A stretch of DNA of 62,016 nt from Pancytospora philotis (Eukaryota; Microsporidia): the NCBI GenBank assembly GCA_023647555.1, contig JALRLY010000257.1:1-62016 (forward strand). Direction: 5' to 3'. The translations under genes were made by a program, and so were the position numbers. Positions 29,273 to 38,026 of the stretch are shown one piece after another (the first letter of the stretch is position 1; each line of letters opens with the position of its first letter). The notes under the pieces are model-generated. The model had not been told where the DNA came from, did not search any database, and was given only the letters and a program-made list of their open reading frames with translations.

Positions 29273-29493
29273 TAATTTGAATGAATTTCTCTCCTTAAGT
29301 TTTACTTGACTTTTACATGCGATCAGATACAGTAGTACTCTACGAACGTATTTAAAGCACATTAAAAATGCTGCAATCTTATCGTATGCTTAGATCACAG
29401 TTGTTCAACTCACGCATTCGATGTAACCTTCATCGCAGTGAATACTTATCCGTCCATTTCCCGACTTACTCAAGCTTGGCAGTTTCGCAGGCC
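29273..29493. other. Upstream region of the DUF2439 gene
   Basis: The reading frame of the next gene is open from an ATG at 29368, but this segment has no similarity to the family; TATTTAAAG lies near 29349. Confidence 0.4.
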
Positions 29494-29928
29494 ATGCACG
29501 AGTGCACGTACACCAACCAGAAGCACAAGAAGGCGAAGAAGTGGATCGACGGGTTCGTGCAGATCAGCGGGAAGAGCATCGTCCTCTACGACGAGCAGCG
29601 CAAGCGGCTGTACACGACGGTATCGTACAAGCGCGAGGACTCGGAGATCGACACGCCTGTCTACATCATCTACTCTGACGAGCTGGCCGCGGAGCTGGAC
29701 AACGGCGCATGCCCGGAGGCTGCTGACGAGCCGAGCGCCAGGGTCTACGAGCGCAGACAGATCGCCCAGTCGCGAATCACAGCAGCCAAGCCAGTTGTGG
29801 CTGAGCCATTCGATTACAGCGCAAAACAGGTGGAAGAGCTAGAAGAGGAAACGGCAGAGCGACAGGACGGTCCGCGGCCCGTTGGCCGCTCGCAGGAGGA
29901 CATCCTCAACCTGTTCAGCAGAAAATAA
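29494..29928 (+). CDS. DUF2439 domain protein (ZGRF1/Mte1 N-terminal type)
   Basis: A 144-residue protein. The N-terminal half matches the short DUF2439 domain found at the start of ZGRF1 and of the yeast Mph1-associated protein Mte1: ECTYTNQKHKKAKKWIDGF, then a strand pair ending in VLYDEQRKRLYTT. In those proteins the domain serves DNA-repair and telomere-maintenance complexes with a helicase; here only the domain plus an acidic tail with an EEEL-like stretch remains and no helicase is fused. The chosen ATG matches the family start; an in-frame ATG at 29368 adds 42 residues rich in Arg, Ser and Leu (MLQSYRMLRSQLFNSRIRC) that could be read as an organelle-targeting peptide but is more likely untranslated. 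AATAAAA overlaps the stop. Confidence 0.75.
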   Translation: MHECTYTNQKHKKAKKWIDGFVQISGKSIVLYDEQRKRLYTTVSYKREDSEIDTPVYIIYSDELAAELDNGACPEAADEPSARVYERRQIAQSRITAAKPVVAEPFDYSAKQVEELEEETAERQDGPRPVGRSQEDILNLFSRK

Positions 29929-30004
29929 AATTAAATTACAATGACAGAGTAATTCAAGTTTTCAAACGTATTTTGTCACACCATCGCCCTTCAAAAAGAA
30001 AAAA

Positions 30005-30078
30005 TGCTCCGTCGGGGACTCGAACCCCGGACCTTCGCATTATTAGTGCGACGCGCTAACCAACTGAGCCAACAGAGC
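30005..30078 (-). tRNA. tRNA-Ile (AAU anticodon)
   Basis: A 74-base cloverleaf on the minus strand. Acceptor stem GCTCTGT pairs with ACGGAGC (one G-T pair) with discriminator A; anticodon stem TCGCA/TGCGA closes the loop CTAATAA, giving anticodon AAT; the T arm is CCGGGGTTCGAGTCCCC-like with TTCGAGT. No intron and no encoded CCA. A run of T residues directly downstream on the minus strand is a good RNA polymerase III terminator. Confidence 0.95.
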
Positions 30079-30526
30079 TGTTTTAAAATAAATGGATGTT
30101 CCTGTAGGACACTGACAATCACACAGTTCGGTTGCAAATTTTTGCTATAAAAACTGGAAAATTTTTAGCCGCAGCGATCGAAGGGATAAGGCTGGTGCTG
30201 ATGCCCACATAGCTCTACAGCGTCACGACTATAAAACACTCCCTCTGCTTCTGCGGCTGGAACACCTAAGTTGTGTGACATTTATAAAGTAAGTTTTCTG
30301 TTTATTACGCTCAGGCGTAGATGATTTGTTGCTGGTATCCGCTGAGCATTCTGAGCAGTGCTTTGTGTACTATCATTTTATCAGGTGTAAGTACGCTTGA
30401 TGGTTGATATTCGTTTCAATAAATCCGTGCGTCTAGGCAGTTTTCTTTTTTATCTCTGTTTACACCTGGTCTTATGTTATAAAAGCTGCTGCATCTTCCT
30501 GCACGACTGCACCGCTACAAGCCGCT
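30079..30526. other. Intergenic region, about 450 bases
   Basis: Contains two AAATTTTT-like sequences (near 30137 and 30160) that lead to no long ORF, the second after a TATAAAAA. No gene found. An unrecognised non-coding RNA cannot be excluded. Confidence 0.35.
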
Positions 30527-30539
30527 GCAAAATTTGCCC
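30527..30539 (+). promoter_or_regulatory. GCAAAATTTGCCC start-proximal element
   Basis: GCAAAATTTGCCC ends three bases before the ATG at 30543. The same sequence in the same position precedes the eRF3 gene, so it is a clear consensus example. Confidence 0.6.
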
Positions 30540-30542
30540 TGG

Positions 30543-32219
30543 ATGCTCGAGGAGCTAATGGGGAGCTATGCTGCGAAGCTGAAGGGCTATCCGTTCGCGA
30601 GCGCCGCTGAGGCCGAGGCTGAGGGCGTTCTGGACTACGTGCTGGAGGAGAAGGAGGAGTTCACCGCGCTGGACACGCCGTACACGATGCGCCAGACGGT
30701 GCGGCGCGAGGCGAGCAGCGCCGCTGGGCCGGCCGCCTGGGAAGAGGAGGAGTCCTCCGAGGCGCAGTCCTCCGATGCGATGGAGACGCCGTTCTACGAT
30801 GACATTGTGCTGGACATCGACCTGTTCAACCGCGGCAAGCAGATTGTGGACAACTCGCGGGTCACGCTCGTGCGGAACGAGAAGTACGGTCTGGTCGGCC
30901 GTAACGGCATTGGAAAGACCACGGTGCTGAAGGCGATCAGGAAGCGCAAGTTTGGGATGCCGCGCGGCGTGAAGGTGCATGCGATCAGCCAGGACTACGT
31001 GAGCGACGAGCGGGTGATCGATTTTGTTGGTGCCGACGGCGGGAAGGCCCTCGCCGGCCTCGGCTTCAGCAAGGAGAAGCAGCAGGCCACTCTGCGCGAG
31101 CTTTCCGGTGGCTGGCGCATGCGTGCGCAGCTTGCACGGGCCATCCACGTGTCACCCGATCTGCTGCTGCTCGACGAGCCCACGAATTTCCTGGACATCA
31201 CTGCGATTGCGTATCTGCAAAAGGCCGTGCGCACGATGAAGACTGTCATAATCGTCTCGCACGATCGGAATTTTCTTAATGCAACCGTCGGGCGCGTGCT
31301 GCACCTCAGCGAAATGAAGATCGAGGAGTTCCGCGGAAACTACGAGGCCTTTGCGATCCAGCGCGAGGCCCGGGCTGTCGCGCTGCAGAAGGCCTACGAG
31401 CAGCAGGTCGCTGAGCGCGCGCATTTGCAGAGCTTCGTTGACCGCTTCCGCTACTCCGCGTCGCGCTCTGCACAGGCGCAGTCCAAGCTGAAGATTCTGG
31501 AGCGCATGGAGCTGCTTTCGCCGCCGCGTGTGGACCCGGCGATCAGGTTCAGCTTCAATGCTACACCGACCGATGGTACGCTCGTCGAGCTGGAGAACAT
31601 CTCGTTCCGCTACCCGGTGGCTGATCCAGCGGTGCCTGCGCACGATATTTTGCACGGACTTTCTTTTAAGATCAAGCACAACTCGCGGATCGTCGTGGTG
31701 GGCGAGAACGGCCAGGGCAAGTCTACGCTGCTCAAGCTGATCGCTGGCGTGCACAAAGCAAACAGCGGTAAGGCCGATTACAGCTCTGCACTGCGCGTGG
31801 GCTACTTTGCGCAGCACCACATCGACCACCTCGAGCACGGCGAGTATGTGCTGTCGCATCTCATGCGCACGCACCGCGAGGACGAGAGCAGACGCAGCCT
31901 TGCGGCCTTCGGTCTCAACGCGACGAACCAGCTGATCGGCACGCTCTCCGGCGGGCAGAAGAGCCGCATGGCCTTTGCGCTGCTGAGCCTCAAGGAGCCC
32001 AATCTGCTGCTGCTCGACGAGCCCACCAACCATCTGGACATGGAGACGATCGATGCGCTTGCGAATGCGCTGAAGGCGTTCCAGGGCGCAGTAGTTTGCA
32101 TCAGCCACGATCTTGCTTTCATCGAGAAAGTATTCGATACCGTTTACATCTGCGCTGATGGTAAGCTCGAGCTTTTCCACGGGACCATTGCTGATTACCG
32201 CAGGCACATTGATGCATAA
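30543..32219 (+). CDS. ABC-F family ATPase (GCN20/ARB1 type)
   Basis: A 558-residue soluble protein with two ATP-binding cassettes and no membrane segments, the hallmark of ABC-F translation factors that act on the ribosome. First cassette: Walker A GRNGIGKTT near residue 119, signature LSGGWRMRAQLARA near 189, Walker B LLLLDEPTNFLD near 208. An inter-cassette linker with basic residues follows. Second cassette: Walker A GENGQGKST near 387, signature LSGGQKSRMAFALL near 468, Walker B LLLLDEPTNHLD near 487 and a switch His in CISHD. The N-terminal region of about 95 residues is acidic. Which of GCN20 or ARB1 it equals cannot be decided here; both cassettes look active. The ATG follows GCAAAATTTGCCC by three bases. 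GC-rich, strongly biased codons suggest high expression. Confidence 0.93.
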   Translation: MLEELMGSYAAKLKGYPFASAAEAEAEGVLDYVLEEKEEFTALDTPYTMRQTVRREASSAAGPAAWEEEESSEAQSSDAMETPFYDDIVLDIDLFNRGKQIVDNSRVTLVRNEKYGLVGRNGIGKTTVLKAIRKRKFGMPRGVKVHAISQDYVSDERVIDFVGADGGKALAGLGFSKEKQQATLRELSGGWRMRAQLARAIHVSPDLLLLDEPTNFLDITAIAYLQKAVRTMKTVIIVSHDRNFLNATVGRVLHLSEMKIEEFRGNYEAFAIQREARAVALQKAYEQQVAERAHLQSFVDRFRYSASRSAQAQSKLKILERMELLSPPRVDPAIRFSFNATPTDGTLVELENISFRYPVADPAVPAHDILHGLSFKIKHNSRIVVVGENGQGKSTLLKLIAGVHKANSGKADYSSALRVGYFAQHHIDHLEHGEYVLSHLMRTHREDESRRSLAAFGLNATNQLIGTLSGGQKSRMAFALLSLKEPNLLLLDEPTNHLDMETIDALANALKAFQGAVVCISHDLAFIEKVFDTVYICADGKLELFHGTIADYRRHIDA

Positions 32220-32665
32220 AAGTACTGATGCTTATTTTAAATTAAAAAGCGCTGTATGAGCAAGTTTATGCTGAATAAACTAAATTGATTTGCATTTAGT
32301 TTTATTTTTTAGTGGTTCATGTTCTTTGCTCTTGTAAGCGCCTGTAGCTCTATAAGGATCGCAGCATTATTTTTTGTCAGTTTCATTACACCGCTTTGTC
32401 ATTTGCTCGCCACGTCGTTTCGCTTCCAATTCAATGGCCGCCTGGTGCCACAGGCTGCGACCGTTTCAGAAATCAATTATGCTCGAAAAGACAAGCAACA
32501 GCCAAATTACCGCATTTGACATAAAGTAGACTCTAGTTCCGGCTGCCACACCCAAACACAGAACAAATTATCGTAAAACAGATGTTTTGGAGCTACCAAT
32601 GATCAGTAAAACATAAAGTGATCGCTGGTAGTTTAAAATCAGAATGTTTGACAGCGGCAGGATCG
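32220..32665. other. Intergenic region, about 445 bases
   Basis: AATAAA motif near 32273 downstream of the ABC-F gene. The plus-strand 66-codon frame at 32319..32519 is not supported. Confidence 0.4.
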
Positions 32666-34411
32666 ATGCTGCGCTACGCTTTGGGCAACGAAGGGCATGG
32701 AAAGCCTGTAGAAGCAGCCATGGAACCGGACGGAGCGCAGATGGGCGCTTTATATGCCCGTGTCCTTAGATGCGTCGACACCTCTGAGAATAATCAGAGC
32801 TGCAGTGCTACAGCCAGCAATGCACATGGATATAAAGGTGCAGCATTGAACAGTAATAACGCACAGAATATCACCTTCTCTGTGGCGTATCAGTTCACGC
32901 GTATACCGCTCGAAGACGCCCAGCGAAGCGTATTCGTGGACATGCGTGCTGAGCTGAGCAAGCAGTTTGCTGGCAGCGGCAGTGTAAGGGTTCTCAGGCG
33001 GGAACAGGCAGCACTAGTAACTGTTGAGCTGCCAAGCAGCACGCAAGTGCATGCCAGCCTGCACAAGCTCTTCGGTGCGTTGCGGCAGGAGTACGTCATG
33101 CGTGTCCCGCTAATTCTGGCCTCCCGTACTATCCAGCACAGCGCGCAGATGAGTGCGGCCAGTAACACAGTTGTGGTGGCTGTAAATGCAAACGTGCACA
33201 TAAACGGCCAGCCAGCCGACATCGACGAGGGCCGCAGAGCGCTCATTGCGCTTGCAGAGACCAGCCTCGGCAGTACGCCCAGCATCCAGAAGCACAGCCG
33301 GGTCGTTAAAGGCTGGCCAAGGGATAGACCTACATACAATACAAAGAGATACAATAATATCAGCGGCTTAGACTGTGCAGATGCATGCATAAAACGGCCG
33401 GTGAACTACGTGAAGTACCTGTTCATGAAGTTCTTCCGCCGCGAAGCCATAGAGGACATCCTGGCAGCCACGGAGTGCTACCTCTCGGAGGAAGAGCCAA
33501 TAAGGGAGCATACGGATATGCTGGAGGTGGTGGCCATGAATGATGCTACGATTGTGGTCTGCGGGGCGACACGGCGCGGGCGCGAGGAGGCCCTGGAACG
33601 GCTGATGCTTCTGTACAGTACGATAGTGGCTGTGCGCGGTGCGGGTATGCCGCCCGAGGCCGACGCGTGTTCGGCGCTGAGCGGGCTGGTGATCGACTGC
33701 AACGGCGAGACGGTGGTAGTTGGCGAAGCTCGGGCGGTGAGCCTGCTGAGCAGCTGGTGGGGCAGCTGCGACACGGCGCTCTGGACGGACCAAGTTACCG
33801 GAGATTTTCTATGCGGTAAGAAGAGCGGCAAGACCAACCGGATCGCGCGGCTCAGCGGCTGCCGGATGCAGATCACGCGGCAGGACGGCGCAGTGTGCTT
33901 CAGCGCAGCAGGGCAGCGCGAGGAGGTGCTGGCGTTCCTCTCCATGCTGCAGGACGAGTACCCGGTGGGCGATGCGTTCTTCGTGGACGAGCGGCACCAC
34001 CGCCGGATTATCGGGATCCGCGGGCACACGATCCAGGGCATCATGAAGAAGTACAACGTGTACATTCAGTTTAGTAGCACAGCCCGCAGTGGAGGTGATG
34101 ATGTGCGCAACGTAACGATGCGGGCGCCCTACAAGAACCGGCAGAACCTTATGAAGATCAAGCGCGAGATCCTGTGGATGGCCGGGGACACGACGTGCAA
34201 CGGAGAGACCGTCGATGCATCGCTGTTTATGCAGCCGCTGCTGCCCATACGCGAGCTGGGCTTCAACCACATAAAAATCACCGCTGAGTGCGCCGTGGGC
34301 TGGGCAAGCGCGGAGGAGCTGCCTGCTCGCACGGATGCCGCCTTTTCCGATGAGTTCCCCAGCCTGTCGAGTTTCCTAGCCGTTGTGAGCTGTAAGATTC
34401 GTGCAGAGTAG
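32666..34411 (+). CDS. KH-domain RNA-binding protein
   Basis: A 581-residue protein from the first ATG in frame (32666); ATG 32720 is also possible. The C-terminal third has two adjacent KH-type units: residues about 385-425 with GKKSGKTNRIARLSGCRMQI, an atypical KH loop, and residues about 440-490 with RRIIGIRGHTIQGIMKKYN, which has the standard I-I-G-x-x-G-x-x-I core with GIRG as the GXXG loop. The preceding 380 residues contain further beta-alpha-alpha-like stretches that may be degenerate KH copies, as in vigilin or Bicaudal-C type proteins. Probable single-stranded RNA binding in mRNA control. No signal peptide. Codon use is less GC-biased at the 5' end than in the KH part. Confidence 0.78.
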   Translation: MLRYALGNEGHGKPVEAAMEPDGAQMGALYARVLRCVDTSENNQSCSATASNAHGYKGAALNSNNAQNITFSVAYQFTRIPLEDAQRSVFVDMRAELSKQFAGSGSVRVLRREQAALVTVELPSSTQVHASLHKLFGALRQEYVMRVPLILASRTIQHSAQMSAASNTVVVAVNANVHINGQPADIDEGRRALIALAETSLGSTPSIQKHSRVVKGWPRDRPTYNTKRYNNISGLDCADACIKRPVNYVKYLFMKFFRREAIEDILAATECYLSEEEPIREHTDMLEVVAMNDATIVVCGATRRGREEALERLMLLYSTIVAVRGAGMPPEADACSALSGLVIDCNGETVVVGEARAVSLLSSWWGSCDTALWTDQVTGDFLCGKKSGKTNRIARLSGCRMQITRQDGAVCFSAAGQREEVLAFLSMLQDEYPVGDAFFVDERHHRRIIGIRGHTIQGIMKKYNVYIQFSSTARSGGDDVRNVTMRAPYKNRQNLMKIKREILWMAGDTTCNGETVDASLFMQPLLPIRELGFNHIKITAECAVGWASAEELPARTDAAFSDEFPSLSSFLAVVSCKIRAE

Positions 34412-34588
34412 CTGTTATAAAGATGTACGTAGCCATTATGCCTTAAAAATATTGCGCCATATCAAACGGTATAGCTATAAATCAGAAAAATTAGCTCAGG
34501 AAAATGCATATGCAAATGATACAGCAAACAGTAAATCTATTTATACCCTCAGCTGTTAATTGCAAATAGCACAGCTTGTTAATACCGT

Positions 34589-35167
34589 TCACAGCTTCTT
34601 GCGCTCTACCAGCAGCTTGACGGTGCTGTGCTCGAGGCTCGATGTGCTTGTAGATGCAATCTCGGTCAGCTCGTATCGCGCCAGCAGCTCGCGGATGATG
34701 GCACAGCCGCGGTGGCAGGCGCTCGAGAGCAGCACAAACGCCTTGCGCCCCTGGCACATGCCGATACCAACGGTGAGCCGCGCTTCAGCCGCATCGGCCT
34801 TGCAGGCCACGATCCCCTCGTCGAGCACGACCAGCCCGAGATGCTGCCCGGCGCGTCTGTTGCTCTCCATGTGGTCGCGGAACACCTCGAGCTGCAGCCG
34901 CGCCGCGGGCCCGTCGCTCTCCTCGGTGCTGTACTCGCTGAAGCTGATCGCCACTTTGCGCTCGAGCTTCTCCGGCTCGAGAAAATTATTGTCGAGCACA
35001 AACTCCTCGTCGTCCGCGTAAATGCGGTACGCGCCACCGTGGTACGTGTAGGTGTTGGCGGCGTAGCGGCAGAGCTCAGCGTGGCCCGTACAGCCGGTCA
35101 GGTGCATGCGGCTGCCAATCAGGCGCTCGACGGTCTCGGGCGGCGCGTTGCAGTAGAACAGAGCCAT
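34589..35167 (-). CDS. Unrecognised 192-residue protein
   Basis: A compact protein starting MALFYCNAPPETVERL, without signal peptide or membrane segment. The C-terminal half (GLVVLDEGIVACKADAAEAR, then VGIGMCQGRKAFVLLSSACH and IIRELLARYEL) has an alternating strand-helix pattern typical of a globular alpha/beta protein and ends in a basic RKKL. It faces the KH gene tail-to-tail. GC-rich housekeeping codon use speaks for a real conserved gene. I do not recognise the family. Confidence 0.65.
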   Translation of the reverse strand: MALFYCNAPPETVERLIGSRMHLTGCTGHAELCRYAANTYTYHGGAYRIYADDEEFVLDNNFLEPEKLERKVAISFSEYSTEESDGPAARLQLEVFRDHMESNRRAGQHLGLVVLDEGIVACKADAAEARLTVGIGMCQGRKAFVLLSSACHRGCAIIRELLARYELTEIASTSTSSLEHSTVKLLVERKKL

Positions 35168-35680
35168 CGGGGCGTGGCACAAGGATCTCTCTTAAATGAA
35201 GGCGGCGGTGTAAGGGCGCCGTGCGTATGGACGGCGAGGACACTGATAGAGTAGGCTGAGTCAGGGTGTATTATCCATATGGAAAAGAAGCCAAGCCATT
35301 GGTCACTGCAATCAAACGTGAACGGTTTGCTATTACTGATGGAGTAAAAAGGTACCTGACAACACTTAGTGTAATATCATAGCAATGCATCATCATAGAA
35401 ATAATAAAACACCAGCTACTCTAGCGATATCGACAGATTTACTAAAACGATCCAATACTCTGCCATGGAAATACAGCTCGCTATTGCCGCCAATCAGCAG
35501 TCAGGAATTTCCGCTTACCAATCAGATTTTTCCGGCGAATCCAATGGAAATGCACCGGCGAGCGGCAGACCAATGGATAGAGCACTGGCAGATCCGATAT
35601 TGGTTTCATGTGAGCGTAAATACGCCATACAGGTCCGGTATATGGAGAGCAGAACCTGCAAAATTGGAATCAGTAATAGG
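35168..35680. other. Divergent intergenic region, about 510 bases
   Basis: The LRR reading frame is open back to an ATG at 35465, but this part is AT-rich, unlike the gene body, and lies upstream of a GCAAAATTGG element at 35658..35667. I therefore treat it as promoter region. Confidence 0.5.
35658..35667 (+). promoter_or_regulatory. GCAAAATT start-proximal element
   Basis: GCAAAATTGG lies 13 bases before the ATG at 35681 and supports that start over the upstream ATG at 35465. Confidence 0.5.
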
Positions 35681-36832
35681 ATGGCTCCGGCCCTGACTAG
35701 GTTCTACGAGCGCCACGGGCTTCTCTCTTCGGGCCCGCAGGAGCCGGCGCAGCCTGTGCCTGACCAGGAGAGGCTGCGCGCAGCGCTGGAAGATTTCTGG
35801 GAGGCTTCGCACGCTATGCTGCGCGGGAAGGGCAGCGGCGATGCCGTGCCAGGCCGCTCAGCCGAGGCCCGCAAGTCGTTCGAGCGCGCGAAGGTGCTCT
35901 TTACGCGGCTGGCATCGGCGCCCGAGGGCACCGACATCACGGTGGACTCGCCGGAGGAGTGCAAGGCGCTGCGGCTGCCGCACAGCTGCCTGCTCGAGCT
36001 GAGCGACGGCATCGGCCGGCTCGCCAGCGCTTCCGTTCTGGACGTAACGGGCAACTTCCTGCGCCGCGTCCCGAGCAGCATCGGGCAGCTGGCGGGGCTC
36101 AAGGAGCTCGTGCTGTGCGGCAACAAGCTGCAGAGCCTGCCGGTGGAGATCGGCCTGTGCCGGGAGCTGCGCCTGCTCGATGCCTCGGCCAACGAGCTCA
36201 CGGAGCTCCCGCGGTCGCTGATCGCGCTGCGCAAGCTGAGCACGCTGCGCCTGTCGTCGAACAGGCTCACGGCGCTGCCCGCCTTTATCGGCAAGCTGAG
36301 CGCGCTGCACTACCTCAGCATCAGCGACAACCCGATCAGCTCGCTACCGTTCGAGCTCTTTGGCCTGCCGCGGCTGTGGACGCTGATAGCCATTGGCTGC
36401 CCGTTCGCGATATCCCAGTCGTGCGAGGAGATTGGCAGCCTCAGCTGCCGCGAGGTGCTCGCCCGGCGGATCGTCAGGCGGAGCCTGCGGGTGCCGCGGG
36501 GGCTCTCGCCGGAGCTGCGCAGGTACCTGATGGCCGCGGAGGAGTGCGCCAGCTGCGGCGGCGCGCTCTTCGAGTACCGGGTGGAGCTGCGCGGCGCGCA
36601 CACCTTCCGGTCGGTTCAGTACCCCGTGCACTACAAAATGTGCCAGCTGCACTACAGCAGACACGAGCACCGGCCGGCGGCGCAGTACAAGCTGAGCTCC
36701 GGGAGCTCCGGCCAGGGGCTGTCGGTGACCGAGCTGTTCGAGCCGTACTGCTTCAGCCAGGAGCAGCGCAATGAGCTAAATAGCAGCGCTGAGACTGTCC
36801 CGCTGTATTCGCTTGCGATTGCCGCTGAGTAG
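35681..36832 (+). CDS. Leucine-rich repeat protein with C-terminal Cys/His module
   Basis: A 383-residue intracellular protein. After about 110 helical residues come about five typical leucine-rich repeats of 22-23 residues (for example LKELVLCGNKLQSLPVEIG and LSTLRLSSNRLTALPAFIG), spanning residues about 115-240. The C-terminal region contains CASCGG followed about 45 residues later by CQLHYSRHEH, a possible zinc-binding C-x2-C...C-x2-H-x3-H arrangement, and ends in an acidic tail. Leucine-rich repeats mediate protein-protein contacts; similar small LRR proteins with a Cys-rich end occur in fungi, but I cannot name an orthologue. Start chosen at 35681 on the start element and on the sharp change in base composition there. 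Confidence 0.8.
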   Translation: MAPALTRFYERHGLLSSGPQEPAQPVPDQERLRAALEDFWEASHAMLRGKGSGDAVPGRSAEARKSFERAKVLFTRLASAPEGTDITVDSPEECKALRLPHSCLLELSDGIGRLASASVLDVTGNFLRRVPSSIGQLAGLKELVLCGNKLQSLPVEIGLCRELRLLDASANELTELPRSLIALRKLSTLRLSSNRLTALPAFIGKLSALHYLSISDNPISSLPFELFGLPRLWTLIAIGCPFAISQSCEEIGSLSCREVLARRIVRRSLRVPRGLSPELRRYLMAAEECASCGGALFEYRVELRGAHTFRSVQYPVHYKMCQLHYSRHEHRPAAQYKLSSGSSGQGLSVTELFEPYCFSQEQRNELNSSAETVPLYSLAIAAE

Positions 36833-37190
36833 CAAGCAGATATGTGATAGTGTGATACCCTCCGAAGTGGGATTTTGGCTGTGCAAAGTGCACCACGCAA
36901 GTGGTTGTATGCCGTTTCATATGCGACTATACAAAATGATAGCGTAGACTAATTAAATAGTAGATAGTTCATATTTTTAGCAGGTGTGTTTTTATAGACT
37001 AATTTATGATAGCTTTGTACGCATAAGTAGGCAATTAGAATATCACCTGCTCTATCAGCAGCATATAACACCTGAATATGGCGCTCTGCCGATACACCAT
37101 TCGGTATCACTGCTCATAAGGCATCAACCTGCTTTGGCAACACGTCAAAATGAGTTACCGTTCAGATCAAAATGGTCAAATTAAAATTTA
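36833..37190. other. Intergenic region, about 360 bases
   Basis: AT-rich, between the LRR gene and tRNA-Arg. Nothing recognised. Confidence 0.5.
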
Positions 37191-37263
37191 TCTTTCGTGG
37201 CGTAATGGCTAACGCGTCTGACTTCTAATCAGAAGATTGCGGGTTCGAGTCCCGCCGAGAGAG
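37191..37263 (+). tRNA. tRNA-Arg (UCU anticodon)
   Basis: A 73-base cloverleaf. Acceptor TCTTTCG pairs with CGAGAGA (one T-G pair), discriminator G. D arm GGCGTAATGGCTAACGCG, anticodon stem TCTGA/TCAGA with loop CTTCTAA giving anticodon TCT, T arm GCGGGTTCGAGTCCCGC. No intron, no encoded CCA. TTTTT at 37265..37269 is the polymerase III terminator. Confidence 0.95.
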
Positions 37264-37481
37264 CTTTTTGCTGTTGCTGGGATTTTCAATTTGCAGGATG
37301 GTCATGTGTTTTTGTTTGCGCATAGAATTGTAGTGTTCAGCTAAGTCTTACAATTGCTGAAAAGTTGACGATCGTCTGCCCTGCTATCCTAGAGCTTTGA
37401 AGTGCGCGCTCGTATGCCACTACAGTTCGTAGTTGAGATCCCTTTGTCTCGCCGCGCCGGCGGTAGTAATGAAAATTTTGT

Positions 37482-37492
37482 GCAAATTTTTG
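37482..37492 (+). promoter_or_regulatory. GCAAATTTTTG start-proximal element
   Basis: Lies 17 bases before the eS26 start codon and is followed by AGCCCCA next to the ATG. AAATTT-like signals have been reported particularly for microsporidian ribosomal protein genes. Confidence 0.6.
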
Positions 37493-37509
37493 AGCTGCGC
37501 CAAGCCCCA

Positions 37510-37830
37510 ATGCCAGTTAAGAGACAAAATCACGGCCGCCAGAAGAAGAACAGAGGCTCCGTATGCGCCATCCAGTGCGTGCAGTGCGGCGCCATCGTGC
37601 CCAAGGACAAGGCGATTTCCCGCTCGTCCAACAAGCCCGTGATCGAGGCCGCGTCCATGGACGACTTGAAAGTAGCCACGATCTACGACGCGCCCGAGGT
37701 CCCGACCTTCTCCACGATCGACAGCTACTGCGTGAGCTGTGCGTGCCATCTCAGAATTGTTAAGGTGCGCAGCGAGATTCACAGGAAGGAGCGGTTTGCG
37801 ATCGGATTCAAGACCGATGCGCTTCAATAA
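37510..37830 (+). CDS. RPS26: Small-subunit ribosomal protein eS26
   Basis: A 106-residue protein. It begins [18 protein letters not shown], the typical eS26 N-terminus, followed by [16 protein letters not shown] and, after a short insert, a [11 protein letters not shown] segment; the two CxxC pairs form the zinc site. eS26 sits at the mRNA exit channel of the 40S subunit. The frame is open 36 codons upstream but family length and the AAATTT element fix the start at 37510. The stop codon is part of an AATAAA hexamer, so the 3' untranslated region must be very short. Confident. Confidence 0.95.
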   Translation: MPVKRQNHGRQKKNRGSVCAIQCVQCGAIVPKDKAISRSSNKPVIEAASMDDLKVATIYDAPEVPTFSTIDSYCVSCACHLRIVKVRSEIHRKERFAIGFKTDALQ

Positions 37831-37831
37831 A
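37826..37831 (+). terminator. AATAAA poly(A) signal overlapping the eS26 stop codon
   Basis: The hexamer is formed by the last bases of the CAA codon, the TAA stop and one further A. Similar overlaps occur at other genes in the window. Confidence 0.5.
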
Positions 37832-38026
37832 GTTTATTGACATTTTGTGTGTTTCTTGGATAGCGGCTTTATTGATTGCAAGGCTACAGCGATGTTAGAT
37901 TATATTCTAGTACAGATACAGATGGGTCTAAAATATTTTTTTCTACATAATCACTCATCCACATACATACACACATAAAATCACATAAAAACATACAATA
38001 CACACATAAAAACAACCCTTACCAAA

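Noticed and set aside
29368..29493. Mitosome-targeting leader on the DUF2439 protein
   Set aside because: The domain family is nuclear, and the domain's own ATG fits the family start; the leader is likely untranslated.
30310..30360. Possible box C/D small nucleolar RNA (GATGATT and CTGA-like boxes)
   Set aside because: Boxes are imperfect, no terminal stem and no identified guide target; too weak to call.
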